Assembly (NCBI GenBank): GCA_947072905.1
Contig: CAMTKF010000001.1
Span: forward strand, 62,001 to 126,000
Origin: an uncultured Bacteroidales bacterium
Lineage (GTDB): Bacteria; Bacteroidota; Bacteroidia; Bacteroidales; Muribaculaceae
Reading direction: 5' to 3'
Length of the DNA: 64,000 nt
Of this stretch, positions 55,695-63,896 are shown in pieces. The number at the start of each line of letters is the position of its first letter. Position 1 is the first letter of the stretch. The position numbers and the translations under genes are program-made. The notes under the pieces were generated by a model. It saw only the letters and a program-made list of their open reading frames with translations. It was not told where the DNA came from and made no database searches.

Positions 55695-57119
55695 GTGAAA
55701 AGATTATTTGCACTCTCGCCCCGCAAAGCGTCGTGGCGGATTTCAGCAATTCCGTTATTATCACTTGCTGTAATACTGATACTTATTATACTGATTGAAG
55801 GCCCCTTGGCGGTAAGCGATTACTCGCCGATTGCCTTATTGGGATGTTCGGCTCTTGCGCTGCTGCTGTCTGTGAGAAACAAGTATCTCTCGCGACGCGG
55901 ATTTGCCATAGGCCTGCGTCGCAGTGCCACTCAGATACTCCCTGCCATACCCATGCTGATATGTATAGCCGCATTGGCTACCACATGGATGCTGTCGGGC
56001 GTGGTGCCGACATTGGTAGAATACGGTTTGCTTATGCTCAATCCACAGTGGTTTCTCGTTACGGCTTGTGTGGCCTGCGCCATGGTGTCGGTTATAACCG
56101 GCAGCTCTTGGTCTACCATCGCCACCATAGGTGTGGCTTTTCTCGGCATAGGAACAGCTATGGGTTACAGTGCAGGCTGGACAGCCGGAGCCATAATTTC
56201 AGGCGCATATTTCGGCGATAAGGTTTCGCCGCTGAGCGACACCACCGTAATCGCATCCTCCACATGTGATGTAGATCTTTTCACCCACATCCGCTATATG
56301 ATGATTACCACTACCCCTGCCATGGTGATATCACTCATAGTGTTTGCAGCAAAAGGACTTATGACGGGCGGTGCGCCGATAGAAGGGTCAATGGATATGC
56401 TGAGCGGCATAAACAGCACCTTCAACATTACCCCTATGGTGCTTATAATTCCCGTTGTTACACTGATAATGATTGCGATGCGCATACCCACGCTCAAGGT
56501 GCTGATTATAAGCAGTTTTATGGCATCGGTGGGCGTATTCATATTTCAACCGCAGCTGCAGATGTCGGTGACAGATGTACTTTCGAGCACCCTGTCAGGA
56601 TATGAAAGCCACAGCGGAATAGAGGCAGTAGACAGCTTGCTGAGTACCGGCGGCATAATGGGTATTATTCCGGTAGTATATCTGGTAGTAGCGGCCCTTA
56701 TATTCGGCTGGATCATGATAGGCTCGGGAATGCTGGCGTCGGTAGCCGAATTTATCACACGTAAGCTCAAGCACCGCACCTCTATAGTATCGGCGACTAT
56801 CGCAACAGGCTTTGCAATGAACGCCACCACAGCCGACCAGTACCTGTCAATTATCCTCACAGGCAACATCTACCGCAATCTGTTCAAGCGTAACATGATG
56901 GAGAAGCGCCTGCTGAGCCGAACGCTCGAAGACGGTGTCTCGGTTACTTCGCCTATCATCCCGTGGAGTTCTTGCGGTGTTACACAGGCTACGGTGCTGG
57001 GGGTTCCCACGGTCACTTATCTGCCCTATTGCCTGTTTAACTATCTCACCCCTATAGTATCGCTAATTGTTGTATCTACAGGATTTAAGATAAAGAGCAA
57101 AATCAAGAAAACGGCATAA
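55695..57119 (+). CDS. nhaC: Na+/H+ antiporter NhaC family
   Basis: The 474 residues form about 11-12 membrane helices. Family segments: ITGSSWSTIATIGVAFLGIG, GAIISGAYFGDKVSPLSDTTVIAS, ATTADQYLSIILTG and WSSCGVTQATVLGVPTVTYLPY. It exchanges Na+ for H+ at the inner membrane. The start is GTG at 55695 (VKRLFALSPRK): the codon just before it is TAG, so no longer in-frame start is possible. Followed by a strong terminator. Confidence 0.92.
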   Translation: MKRLFALSPRKASWRISAIPLLSLAVILILIILIEGPLAVSDYSPIALLGCSALALLLSVRNKYLSRRGFAIGLRRSATQILPAIPMLICIAALATTWMLSGVVPTLVEYGLLMLNPQWFLVTACVACAMVSVITGSSWSTIATIGVAFLGIGTAMGYSAGWTAGAIISGAYFGDKVSPLSDTTVIASSTCDVDLFTHIRYMMITTTPAMVISLIVFAAKGLMTGGAPIEGSMDMLSGINSTFNITPMVLIIPVVTLIMIAMRIPTLKVLIISSFMASVGVFIFQPQLQMSVTDVLSSTLSGYESHSGIEAVDSLLSTGGIMGIIPVVYLVVAALIFGWIMIGSGMLASVAEFITRKLKHRTSIVSATIATGFAMNATTADQYLSIILTGNIYRNLFKRNMMEKRLLSRTLEDGVSVTSPIIPWSSCGVTQATVLGVPTVTYLPYCLFNYLTPIVSLIVVSTGFKIKSKIKKTA

Positions 57120-57142
57120 ATCCTTAAAAATATCTAAATAAC

Positions 57143-57195
57143 AGGGCTTATATGAATTTTTGAGCAAAAATCTTCAATATAAGCCCTATTTTTTA
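57143..57195 (+). terminator. Terminator of nhaC
   Basis: An 11-base stem AGGGCTTATAT (57143-57153) / ATATAAGCCCT (57177-57187) with an inner ATTTTT/AAAAAT stem and a T-tract. Confidence 0.85.
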
Positions 57196-57203
57196 TATAT
57201 TTG
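57196..57203 (+). promoter_or_regulatory. Putative -7 box (TATATTTG) of the Trp-rich gene
   Basis: TATATTTG starts right at the end of the nhaC terminator, 72 bases before the ATG. No clear -33 element. Tentative. Confidence 0.4.
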
Positions 57204-57275
57204 CATTAAACTAAATGGCTGTTTTAAAGTCTAAATAAAAAAATAAGTAAATAGAATATATCAACAAAGGCTGCT

Positions 57276-58469
57276 ATGAAATCACGACGATTTTTTCTTC
57301 TCTCGATACTGATTGCAGGCGCCACGGCTCTTGCATTTGCTTCATCGTCACCCGCCTCGTGGGATGATGAGGAAGACGATATCTACTATAATGAGTCAAA
57401 GTCGAAAAACAAGACTCAAAATAAAAACAAAAAAGGACAGAACTCAAATTACAATTATACACCGGCAACAGTTGTAAGCGATTATCCCGATCCATCTACA
57501 TATACTCCGGCCGCAGGGAGCGGACTGAATGTGGATGTTGACACATATAATCGCCGTGGACAGTTCCTTGTGCCCGACTCCATATCGCTCGACTCGCTTG
57601 AAGTGCTCGAAAAGAATATGCAGAACAGCGACACATACGGATATACACGCCGCCTGGAACGCTTCCACGACGGTGATGTAGTCAACGGATCTGATGACCA
57701 GGCATTGATTGACTCGTATTATTCGCAACCTGTCACTCAAGCAACCGACGTAAACATCTATGTAAGCGCATCGCCCTGGTACTCACCCTGGTATACAGGT
57801 TGGTATGGTGGCTGGTATGATCCCTGGTACGGTCCGTCGTGGAACTGGCGTTGGAACATGGGATGGTACGACCCATGGTACTCATGGAGCTGGGGCCCGT
57901 CATGGTCATGGGGTTGGGGCCCGTCGTGGGGCTGCGGTCCTGCATGGGGCTGGGGACCCGGATGGGGAGCCGGTTGGCATCCCGGACATGGACCTTCGTG
58001 GGGAAATAACAACTGGTCGGTAAATAACCCCGGTGTATCAGGCACCCACCGTCCGTCGCACGGAACCGGAATGGCCGGCGTCAGCTCTACAACCGGTCGC
58101 CGTCCCGGAGCCATCAGTGCCGGTGCATCAAGCGCACGTCCCGGCAACATGGGTCGACCCGGCAATATGGGCTCAAGCACCAACCGCCGTCCCGGCTCAT
58201 CGGCATCGCCCTCATACGGCGGAAGCCCATCAGGCTCAAACCGCGGTACCATCAACACCAACCGCGGCCGTAACCGCTCATATAACAACTCGAGCAGCGA
58301 ATCGCGATCAAACAATTCATGGAACCGCAGCTCAAGCAGCAGTTCATCATCCCGCAGCAGCTGGGGTACCGGTGGCGGCGGCGCACGCTCTACCCACCGG
58401 TCAAGCGGCAGTTTCGGCGGTGGAAGCCGAAGCGGCGGCGGAGGTGGTGGCGGACGCGGACGTCGTTAA
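57276..58469 (+). CDS. Secreted Trp/Gly/Tyr-rich low-complexity protein
   Basis: A 397-residue protein with a signal peptide (MKSRRFFLLSILIAGATALAFA), an acidic/Lys-Asn spacer, and a Tyr/Thr-rich middle (to about 165). About 165-250 is made of WY, WG and PSW units (SPWYTGWYGGWYDPWYGPSW and similar), then from about 265 a Gly/Ser/Arg-rich tail ending GGGGGGGRGRR. No enzymatic motif is seen. Such proteins are known in Bacteroidetes but have no settled role; surface or matrix binding is a guess. Transcribed alone. Confidence 0.7.
   Translation: MKSRRFFLLSILIAGATALAFASSSPASWDDEEDDIYYNESKSKNKTQNKNKKGQNSNYNYTPATVVSDYPDPSTYTPAAGSGLNVDVDTYNRRGQFLVPDSISLDSLEVLEKNMQNSDTYGYTRRLERFHDGDVVNGSDDQALIDSYYSQPVTQATDVNIYVSASPWYSPWYTGWYGGWYDPWYGPSWNWRWNMGWYDPWYSWSWGPSWSWGWGPSWGCGPAWGWGPGWGAGWHPGHGPSWGNNNWSVNNPGVSGTHRPSHGTGMAGVSSTTGRRPGAISAGASSARPGNMGRPGNMGSSTNRRPGSSASPSYGGSPSGSNRGTINTNRGRNRSYNNSSSESRSNNSWNRSSSSSSSSRSSWGTGGGGARSTHRSSGSFGGGSRSGGGGGGGRGRR
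57850..57995 (+). repeat. Degenerate Trp/Gly codon repeat
   Basis: Imperfect repeats of TGGGGC-, TCATGG- and CCCGTC-type units encode the Trp-Gly-Pro-Ser run. The tandem units differ from one another, which suggests slippage-prone DNA with diverged copies. Confidence 0.55.
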
Positions 58470-58485
58470 CTCCAAAGATATACAT

Positions 58486-58522
58486 ACCCGCAGACCGGAT
58501 TATCCGCTCTGCGGGTTATAAA
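58486..58522 (+). terminator. Terminator-like hairpin after the Trp-rich gene
   Basis: An 8-base stem CCCGCAGA (58487-58494) / TCTGCGGG (58508-58515) with an inner CGGA/TCCG stem, followed by an AT-rich TTATAAATTT. Good stem, weak T-tract. The remaining bases to 58648 show no gene or clear promoter box. Confidence 0.6.
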
Positions 58523-58648
58523 TTTAAGACTATTTAAATGCGAATCCTCTTAAACCAAAGCACATCTGAAGTGTTAATATATTTAAATTAAAAACTGTAA
58601 AAAACCGAATATGGATTTTATCCGTAAATAAATAATTCAGTTTCAGCT

Positions 58649-60262
58649 ATGAAAAAGACCATACTTGCAGCCCTCGCAATAAGTGCTCCGGCAGTATTAT
58701 CGGCACAGAGTGCTGTAGACGCATATCAACTTTCACAGACCGAGCTACGCGGCACTGCCCGATTCATGGCAATGGGCGGAGCATTCACAGCACTTGGCGG
58801 TGACCTCTCCACTCTCAATCAGAATCCGGCCGGTATAGGTGTGTACAGACGCAGCGAAATAGGTGCCACCCTCGACATCTCTCCCCGCAAGATCACTTCC
58901 ACCACCAACAGTACCAAGGAAAGCATGTCGAAAACCAAGGTGTACTGCAATAACTTCGGTTATGTAGGTACAGCCCGTCTTGACGGTGCATTGCGTACCT
59001 TCTCGTGGGGAGCCAGCTATAATCGCGTAGCATCTTTCGACAGGGCTTATTCGGCCTACACAGCCCGCACCAACGGCTCTCTGTCAAACTACATAGCATC
59101 ATTTACAAGCGCGCCCGAGAGCGACCTTAACTTTGGCGAGAAATATAATCCCTATCTTGATTCAAACGAAGACTGGCTCTCGATTCTTGCCTACAATTCA
59201 TTTATGATCAATCCCAAGGCGGGCGGCGGCTACCAAGGTCTGCGTAATGAGCACACCATAGGCGATGCCCTCTCAGAAGTACGCGAAAGCGGATATGTAG
59301 ACGAATACGCCATCGACTTCGGCGGAAATATAGGCAATGTGGTTATGTGGGGTATAGGTTTCGGTATCACTGACCTGAGCTTCAACCAGACCACATACTA
59401 CTCAGAGAGTATGGAAAAAGCTACAATCCCTACCGAAAGCGAAGGTCCCAACGGTGATGTAATCGGCAAACTTCAGGAAGGCAATGCCGGTGTACAGCTT
59501 CGCAATTACCGTAACATCAGCGGTAACGGTTTCAATCTCAAACTCGGTGTGATTCTCAAACCCATAAACGAATTCCGTGTAGGTTTCGCAGTCCACACTC
59601 CCACATGGCATCATCTCTCATCATCGTCATACGCCGGAGTTGACTACAGCTATTTTAATCCCGGAGCTGCCGAGAGCAAGCTTAATCCTATAGCCGGCAC
59701 TGAAGAAACCGATGACGCCTTCTACAATTTCCACCTCAATTCGCCCTGGAAAATCATGGTAGGTGCAGCAGCGGTGATTGGCAACCAGGCAATCGTGAGT
59801 CTTGACTACGAACGTCAGGCTTACGGCAACACCAAGGTAAGCTATCAGGACCAACGCGGCGACTACGTGAGCGATGACTATGTGAATGATGATACCAAGG
59901 CTTATTTCAAGGCTGCGAATATAATTCGTTTAGGTGTTGAATACCGTCTGACACCGGCCTTTAGCCTGCGTGCCGGTTACAACTACACATCCACTTCTAC
60001 CAAAGAAGAAGCCCTTGACGGCAATATGGAAATCTTCACAGCCGGTACAAACCCCGCTTACTCGCTCAACCGTTCGATCAACTCATTATCGTTGGGCGTG
60101 GGTTACCACTACCAAGCCTTCTATGCCGATGCAGCCTACGTTTACCGTAATAAGAAATCAAGCTATTATGCTTTCACACCCTATCAGGGTATAAGCTCAC
60201 CCAAAGCCGACCTTACTGAAGTAACAAACTCTATAGTACTGTCGGTAGGTTTCAAATTCTGA
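58649..60262 (+). CDS. FadL/OmpP1-type outer-membrane protein
   Basis: The 537 residues have a signal peptide (MKKTILAALAISAPAVLSA) and the start of the FadL family hatch: QLSQTELRGTARFMAMGGAFTALGGDLSTLNQNPAGIGVYRRSEIG. The remainder alternates like beta strands and ends SIVLSVGFKF, a C-terminal Phe barrel end. FadL relatives bring hydrophobic compounds across the outer membrane; the ligand here is unknown. Ends in a strong terminator. Confidence 0.85.
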   Translation: MKKTILAALAISAPAVLSAQSAVDAYQLSQTELRGTARFMAMGGAFTALGGDLSTLNQNPAGIGVYRRSEIGATLDISPRKITSTTNSTKESMSKTKVYCNNFGYVGTARLDGALRTFSWGASYNRVASFDRAYSAYTARTNGSLSNYIASFTSAPESDLNFGEKYNPYLDSNEDWLSILAYNSFMINPKAGGGYQGLRNEHTIGDALSEVRESGYVDEYAIDFGGNIGNVVMWGIGFGITDLSFNQTTYYSESMEKATIPTESEGPNGDVIGKLQEGNAGVQLRNYRNISGNGFNLKLGVILKPINEFRVGFAVHTPTWHHLSSSSYAGVDYSYFNPGAAESKLNPIAGTEETDDAFYNFHLNSPWKIMVGAAAVIGNQAIVSLDYERQAYGNTKVSYQDQRGDYVSDDYVNDDTKAYFKAANIIRLGVEYRLTPAFSLRAGYNYTSTSTKEEALDGNMEIFTAGTNPAYSLNRSINSLSLGVGYHYQAFYADAAYVYRNKKSSYYAFTPYQGISSPKADLTEVTNSIVLSVGFKF

Positions 60263-60282
60263 TAAGCATTTTACAACCATAG

Positions 60283-60317
60283 CTCAGCCGCCGTTTATTA
60301 CGGTGGCTGAGTTTTTT
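60283..60317 (+). terminator. Terminator of the FadL-type gene
   Basis: Stem CTCAGCCGCCG (60283-60293) / CGGTGGCTGAG (60301-60311, one G-T pair), 7-base loop, then six T residues. Confidence 0.88.
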
Positions 60318-60378
60318 GTACGGTCTTTATGAACAAACGGCCTTTTAAAAGCCTTATACTGCAAAGACCAAATACTAT

Positions 60379-61815
60379 ATGAATACACCAACGATATACT
60401 CCAAATTCAAAGAAACTGTAAACAAATATCCCGATGCGCCGGCTGTCATAGAGGATGACAGGATGCTGTCATACACTGAACTTGACAACATGGCCGACAG
60501 CATAATGGCTAAATTCTATGATTCCAAGCCCGATTTTGTAGGGATAGTAATGCATCACGGCGCCGAGCAGATAGCTGCCATGCTGGCGGTGCTGAAAAGC
60601 GGTGCGGCATACGTGCCCGCCGAGCCTACCCTGCCGCAGGAACGCATAGACTATATGATGCACACAGCCGGGGTTAAAATGATCATAACTGACAATTACT
60701 GCCGAAACCTCGCTCCGACCGCAGCTGCCATGTACGACCGCTCCACTGCCGAGGGGGTGGCTTACGTATTATATACCTCCGGAACTACCGGCAAACCAAA
60801 AGGTGTTGTAGTCGAAAATCACTCTGTAGTCAATTATGCCCGCGCTTTCGAACACGAATTTCATACCGGGCCCGGCGACGTGATGCTCCAATATTCAGTT
60901 TGCTCATTCGACATTTTTGTGGAGGAAGTATTTACGACTCTTCTCAACGGAGCTGCCCTGTGCATACCGTCTACAGCGATACACAACGGTTCTCTTGCCG
61001 GACTGATGAGATTTGCTGACCGACATAAGGTAACGATAATCGACGGATTCCCCTACCTGATAGCCGAGATGAACAAATTGCCGGAAATTCCAAACTCAAT
61101 AAAATTGATAATAAGCGGAGGTGATGTAATACGCGACAGCTACATATCAAACTTGCGCAACCGAGGAGTAAAGATTTACAACACATACGGCCCCTCGGAA
61201 ACTACGGTATGCTCAAACTACTATCGCGTAGATAATGCCAAACCTCTGGGAGACGGCACATTCCCCATAGGCAAGGCTGTGCAAGGCGTCAGGGTAAAGA
61301 TTCTTGACAAGAATCTTAATGAGGTAAAACGCGGTGATACGGGTGAAATATGTATTTTCGGGGAAGGAGTGAGCCGCGGTTATCTCGGCAATCCCCCCGA
61401 GCAGAAGAACTTTGTGACACTTGACGACGGCACCCGCATGTACCGCAGCGGCGACCTCGGATACGAAATGCCCGACGGCAATATAGAATTTCTGCATCGA
61501 CGCGACGAGCAAGTGATGATTTTGGGCAAAAGGGTCGAACCCGAAGAAGTGGAAAATGTGTTGAATACATGCCCGTGCGTAGACCGTGGCGTGGTACGTG
61601 CGTTCAAGGATGAAAACAGTCTGCATTATCTTGTAGCATATATAATGGCCGGCAAGGACTGCACCCTGCATAAAGTGCGGGCATGGTTGAAATCAAAGCT
61701 TACCGACTTCATGATTCCTGAGTTTTTTGTAAAGGTACACAGCATACCGCTAACACGTCGCGGCAAAGTAGATGTTGAGGCCCTGCCTGTGGTTATGAAA
61801 GAAGGAGGCGTATGA
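60379..61815 (+). CDS. Stand-alone amino-acid adenylation enzyme (NRPS A-domain type)
   Basis: AMP-forming enzyme of 478 residues. Core motifs are LYTSGTTGKPKG (131-142), FDIFVEEV (177-184), NTYGPSETT (268-276), YRSGDLGYEMPDG, GKRVEPEEVENVL and the C-terminal catalytic Lys463 (RRGKVD). It keeps the Asp (D178) that binds the alpha-amino group in NRPS A domains. By manual alignment to GrsA the ten pocket positions are D178 I179 E182 D222 I244 S246 T269 V277 C278 K463. The acidic E and D point to a basic amino acid, as in the Lys code DAESIGSVCK that I recall. No carrier (PCP) or condensation domain is in the protein or its neighbours. Overlaps the GNAT by 4 bases. Confidence 0.8.
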   Translation: MNTPTIYSKFKETVNKYPDAPAVIEDDRMLSYTELDNMADSIMAKFYDSKPDFVGIVMHHGAEQIAAMLAVLKSGAAYVPAEPTLPQERIDYMMHTAGVKMIITDNYCRNLAPTAAAMYDRSTAEGVAYVLYTSGTTGKPKGVVVENHSVVNYARAFEHEFHTGPGDVMLQYSVCSFDIFVEEVFTTLLNGAALCIPSTAIHNGSLAGLMRFADRHKVTIIDGFPYLIAEMNKLPEIPNSIKLIISGGDVIRDSYISNLRNRGVKIYNTYGPSETTVCSNYYRVDNAKPLGDGTFPIGKAVQGVRVKILDKNLNEVKRGDTGEICIFGEGVSRGYLGNPPEQKNFVTLDDGTRMYRSGDLGYEMPDGNIEFLHRRDEQVMILGKRVEPEEVENVLNTCPCVDRGVVRAFKDENSLHYLVAYIMAGKDCTLHKVRAWLKSKLTDFMIPEFFVKVHSIPLTRRGKVDVEALPVVMKEGGV

Positions 61816-62261
61816 TGATTGAATTGCGCGTTATAGAGTCAGTAGATGAGCTTATGGCATGGCGCACGGAGGTAATAGCCAATGTGTTTGGCAAAAAGCC
61901 TGATGAAGCCCTGCTCGAGGCCAACCGCAGGTATTACAAGACACATATACCCGACGGGAGCCACGTAGCCGTCGTAGCATCACGCGATGGCACAGACTGC
62001 GGGTGTGGTGCTGTGTGTTTTTCAGACGAGCTGCCGTCGCCCGACAATCCCGGTGGCCTCTGCGCATATCTGATGAACATATATGTGCGCAAAAGTTACA
62101 GAAATGCAGGAGTTGCCCACAGCATTGTCACGCATCTGATTGAAATAGCCCGTCAGCGCAATTGTGGCAAGATTTACCTTGAAACCACCGCCGACGGCCG
62201 TCCTGTTTATTATTCTCTTGGTTTCCGGGATATGCCGGATATGTTGAAATTATGGCACTGA
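61812..62261 (+). CDS. GNAT N-acetyltransferase
   Basis: A 149-residue single GNAT domain. The acetyl-CoA loop is in YVRKSYRNAGVAHSIVTHLI and the C-terminal part ends YYSLGFRDMPDMLKLWH. The N-terminal half is of average GNAT type. It overlaps the upstream adenylation gene by 4 bases and the downstream esterase by 10 bases. Its acceptor is unknown; modification of the activated amino acid product is possible by context. Confidence 0.82.
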   Translation: MMIELRVIESVDELMAWRTEVIANVFGKKPDEALLEANRRYYKTHIPDGSHVAVVASRDGTDCGCGAVCFSDELPSPDNPGGLCAYLMNIYVRKSYRNAGVAHSIVTHLIEIARQRNCGKIYLETTADGRPVYYSLGFRDMPDMLKLWH

Positions 62262-62932
62262 ATATTTCGATAGATAATCTGCAATGTCTTTGCAGTGATA
62301 ATAGATGCAACAGTAAGATTGCTTATATATTATATCCCATCGAGGGTTTTCTGGATAAATGGATTGACCAAGCCGCCAAAGATTACGGCACAACTATAGT
62401 GGTGATAACCGGAATGGATTGGCAAAATGTGTTCAGTCCGTGGCCGTCCAAAGGCGTCCCGGCCGGAAGCCCTGATTTCAAGGGCGAATCCGGTGAGTTT
62501 CTTGATAAGCTTCAAAATGATGTAATCCCGAAGATTGAATCAAAAATCGGATGCCATGCTACTCCCGAACGCTCTCTTATAGGAATATCTATGTCGGGGC
62601 TGTTTGCGCTGTGGCAATGGATGTTGTGTGACACCTTTACCAATATAGCTTCGCTGTCGGGTTCGTTCTGGTATGAGGGTTTTGTTGATTGGTTTGATAA
62701 ACAACAAATCAGCGATAAAAACGGACAGGCATTTTTTCTGTTGGGTACTCAGGAACCAAAATCTGTCGTAAAAGCATTTCAATCAGTCGGTATCGCAACA
62801 GAGGCAATAGTGAGCCGATTGAAAAATGAGGGAATAAACGTTCGGTTTATGAGTGTACCGGGCAACCATTACTCCAATCCTTTACCAAGACTTGAAGCTG
62901 CATTCTCAGCACTGTATTCCGGCCAAAGATAA
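62252..62932 (+). CDS. Esterase (alpha/beta hydrolase, enterochelin-esterase-like)
   Basis: The 226 residues have the nucleophile Ser113 in GISMSG, IASLSGSFWYEGFVDWF, FFLLGTQEPK, and a His in VPGNHYSNPLPR, consistent with the esterase D / enterochelin esterase-like group (PF00756). No signal peptide: it starts MALNISIDNL. The substrate is unknown. It starts inside the GNAT stop region and is the last gene of the trio. Confidence 0.75.
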   Translation: MALNISIDNLQCLCSDNRCNSKIAYILYPIEGFLDKWIDQAAKDYGTTIVVITGMDWQNVFSPWPSKGVPAGSPDFKGESGEFLDKLQNDVIPKIESKIGCHATPERSLIGISMSGLFALWQWMLCDTFTNIASLSGSFWYEGFVDWFDKQQISDKNGQAFFLLGTQEPKSVVKAFQSVGIATEAIVSRLKNEGINVRFMSVPGNHYSNPLPRLEAAFSALYSGQR

Positions 62933-63008
62933 GTGATTGGGCCACCAACCCCACTGCCGAGTACCGGCTTGTCCGATAATTTATGTATTTCGCAGGCTAT
63001 GGTGTCAT

Positions 63009-63323
63009 TCAGAGCTGTGCGGCGTCTATTTCGTCTGCATAGGTATTAAGCCGGGTGGCAATGTCGCGGAATGCCCGGGCTAGTTGTGCATACTCGGCTT
63101 CTGTGAAAGCCCGTTCTTTGTGACATACAGTAGCACCGTGTAGCTTCTGAGATAACCATGATTGGGTACGATTAAAGTATTGCTCGGCCAGCTGAGTTTT
63201 GTTGATTAGTCCTTTGAGTTCATTAAAAATCACAAATACAGCGCCGTCCTTATCATGTATCAATTGGCTACGGCGGTATTCGGGGTCACAAAGTTTGTCG
63301 AATGCAGGTTTTATGTTATCCAT
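63009..63323 (-). CDS. DUF5053-like small protein
   Basis: The 104 residues contain LINKTQLAEQYFNRTQSWLSQKLHG and AFTEAEYAQLARAFRDIATRLN, in the order of DUF5053, a small family often found in Bacteroidetes mobile elements or accessory regions. The helical layout with a TQSWLSQKL element is similar to an HTH. Role unknown. The surrounding DNA is AT-rich and different from the core, consistent with accessory DNA. Confidence 0.6.
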   Translation of the reverse strand: MDNIKPAFDKLCDPEYRRSQLIHDKDGAVFVIFNELKGLINKTQLAEQYFNRTQSWLSQKLHGATVCHKERAFTEAEYAQLARAFRDIATRLNTYADEIDAAQL

Positions 63324-63448
63324 AGTCTCTTTGTTTCTTTATTACAAATATTATAAAAATTACATTATTATATAATTTTTTAAACCGTTTTTTTAATAAT
63401 TCCCAGAGAGGGTTTAGTCAATACCAAAAAAAAGCAGCTATAGTTTAT

Positions 63449-63796
63449 TTAACGCTTGACCTTTGTACACCGTTTATATATCTCGCAGTAAGCACACTGA
63501 TTGCACGAGGCACTTTTGAACTCTCGATCGCATTCGTCTGATTTACGAACAGCAGCTTCAGCTACTATATCGTCATAATTCCTATAAATACCGGTATATA
63601 CCCCTGTCCGCTCGCACTCCCTGAGTCCTCTGAAAAGGTCTGTATCTTCAATTCCTTTCCTGATCTCCTCATCTGTAGGCGTTTCTTCAAATTTAAAAAT
63701 AGGCTTCCCTCGGATTGCACACCACAGCATAATAATTGCATAATATAACATGACTATAGCAATAGTACAACCGATAATTTTACCAAGTATCATCAT
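63449..63796 (-). CDS. Small membrane protein with a Cys-rich tail
   Basis: The 115 residues start with one membrane helix (MMILGKIIGCTIAIVMLYYAIIMLW, about 3-26), then a basic step and an acidic/amphipathic middle (TPTDEEIRKGIEDTDLF). The C-terminus has a C-x8-C-x2-C-x2-C-x5-C cluster (ending KRCTKVKR), which could bind zinc or an iron-sulfur cluster. I do not recognise a family. It is upstream of the DUF5053 gene in the same orientation (125 bases apart). Confidence 0.55.
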   Translation of the reverse strand: MMILGKIIGCTIAIVMLYYAIIMLWCAIRGKPIFKFEETPTDEEIRKGIEDTDLFRGLRECERTGVYTGIYRNYDDIVAEAAVRKSDECDREFKSASCNQCAYCEIYKRCTKVKR

Positions 63797-63835
63797 AATT
63801 ATATCTGCTTTAACAATAATCCATTAGAGCTTTTG

Positions 63836-63843
63836 CAAATATA
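63836..63843 (-). promoter_or_regulatory. Putative -7 box (TATATTTG) of the Cys-rich membrane protein gene
   Basis: TATATTTG on the minus strand, 39 bases upstream of the ATG at 63796; no -33 at the normal spacing. Confidence 0.4.
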
Positions 63844-63896
63844 ATAAAAATATAGCAAACGAACAAACAGATATCGAATACGCTATATCTCACGAG

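Noticed and set aside
57758-58315. 185-residue antisense frame across the Trp-rich gene
   Set aside because: It is Pro/Gly/His-rich low complexity that mirrors the TGG/GGC repeats of the plus-strand gene. The plus frame has a signal peptide; this frame has no domain or promoter.
58033-58521. 162-residue frame overlapping the tail of the Trp-rich protein
   Set aside because: Ala/Pro/Thr/Val low complexity, a shift of the Gly/Ser/Arg-coding repeats; no start signal.
60315-60360. Promoter of the adenylation trio from TTTG (60315) and TATACT (60355-60360)
   Set aside because: The two elements are 36 bases apart and no TAnnTTTG box is present; the trio may start at a site I cannot recognise or be transcribed by read-through.
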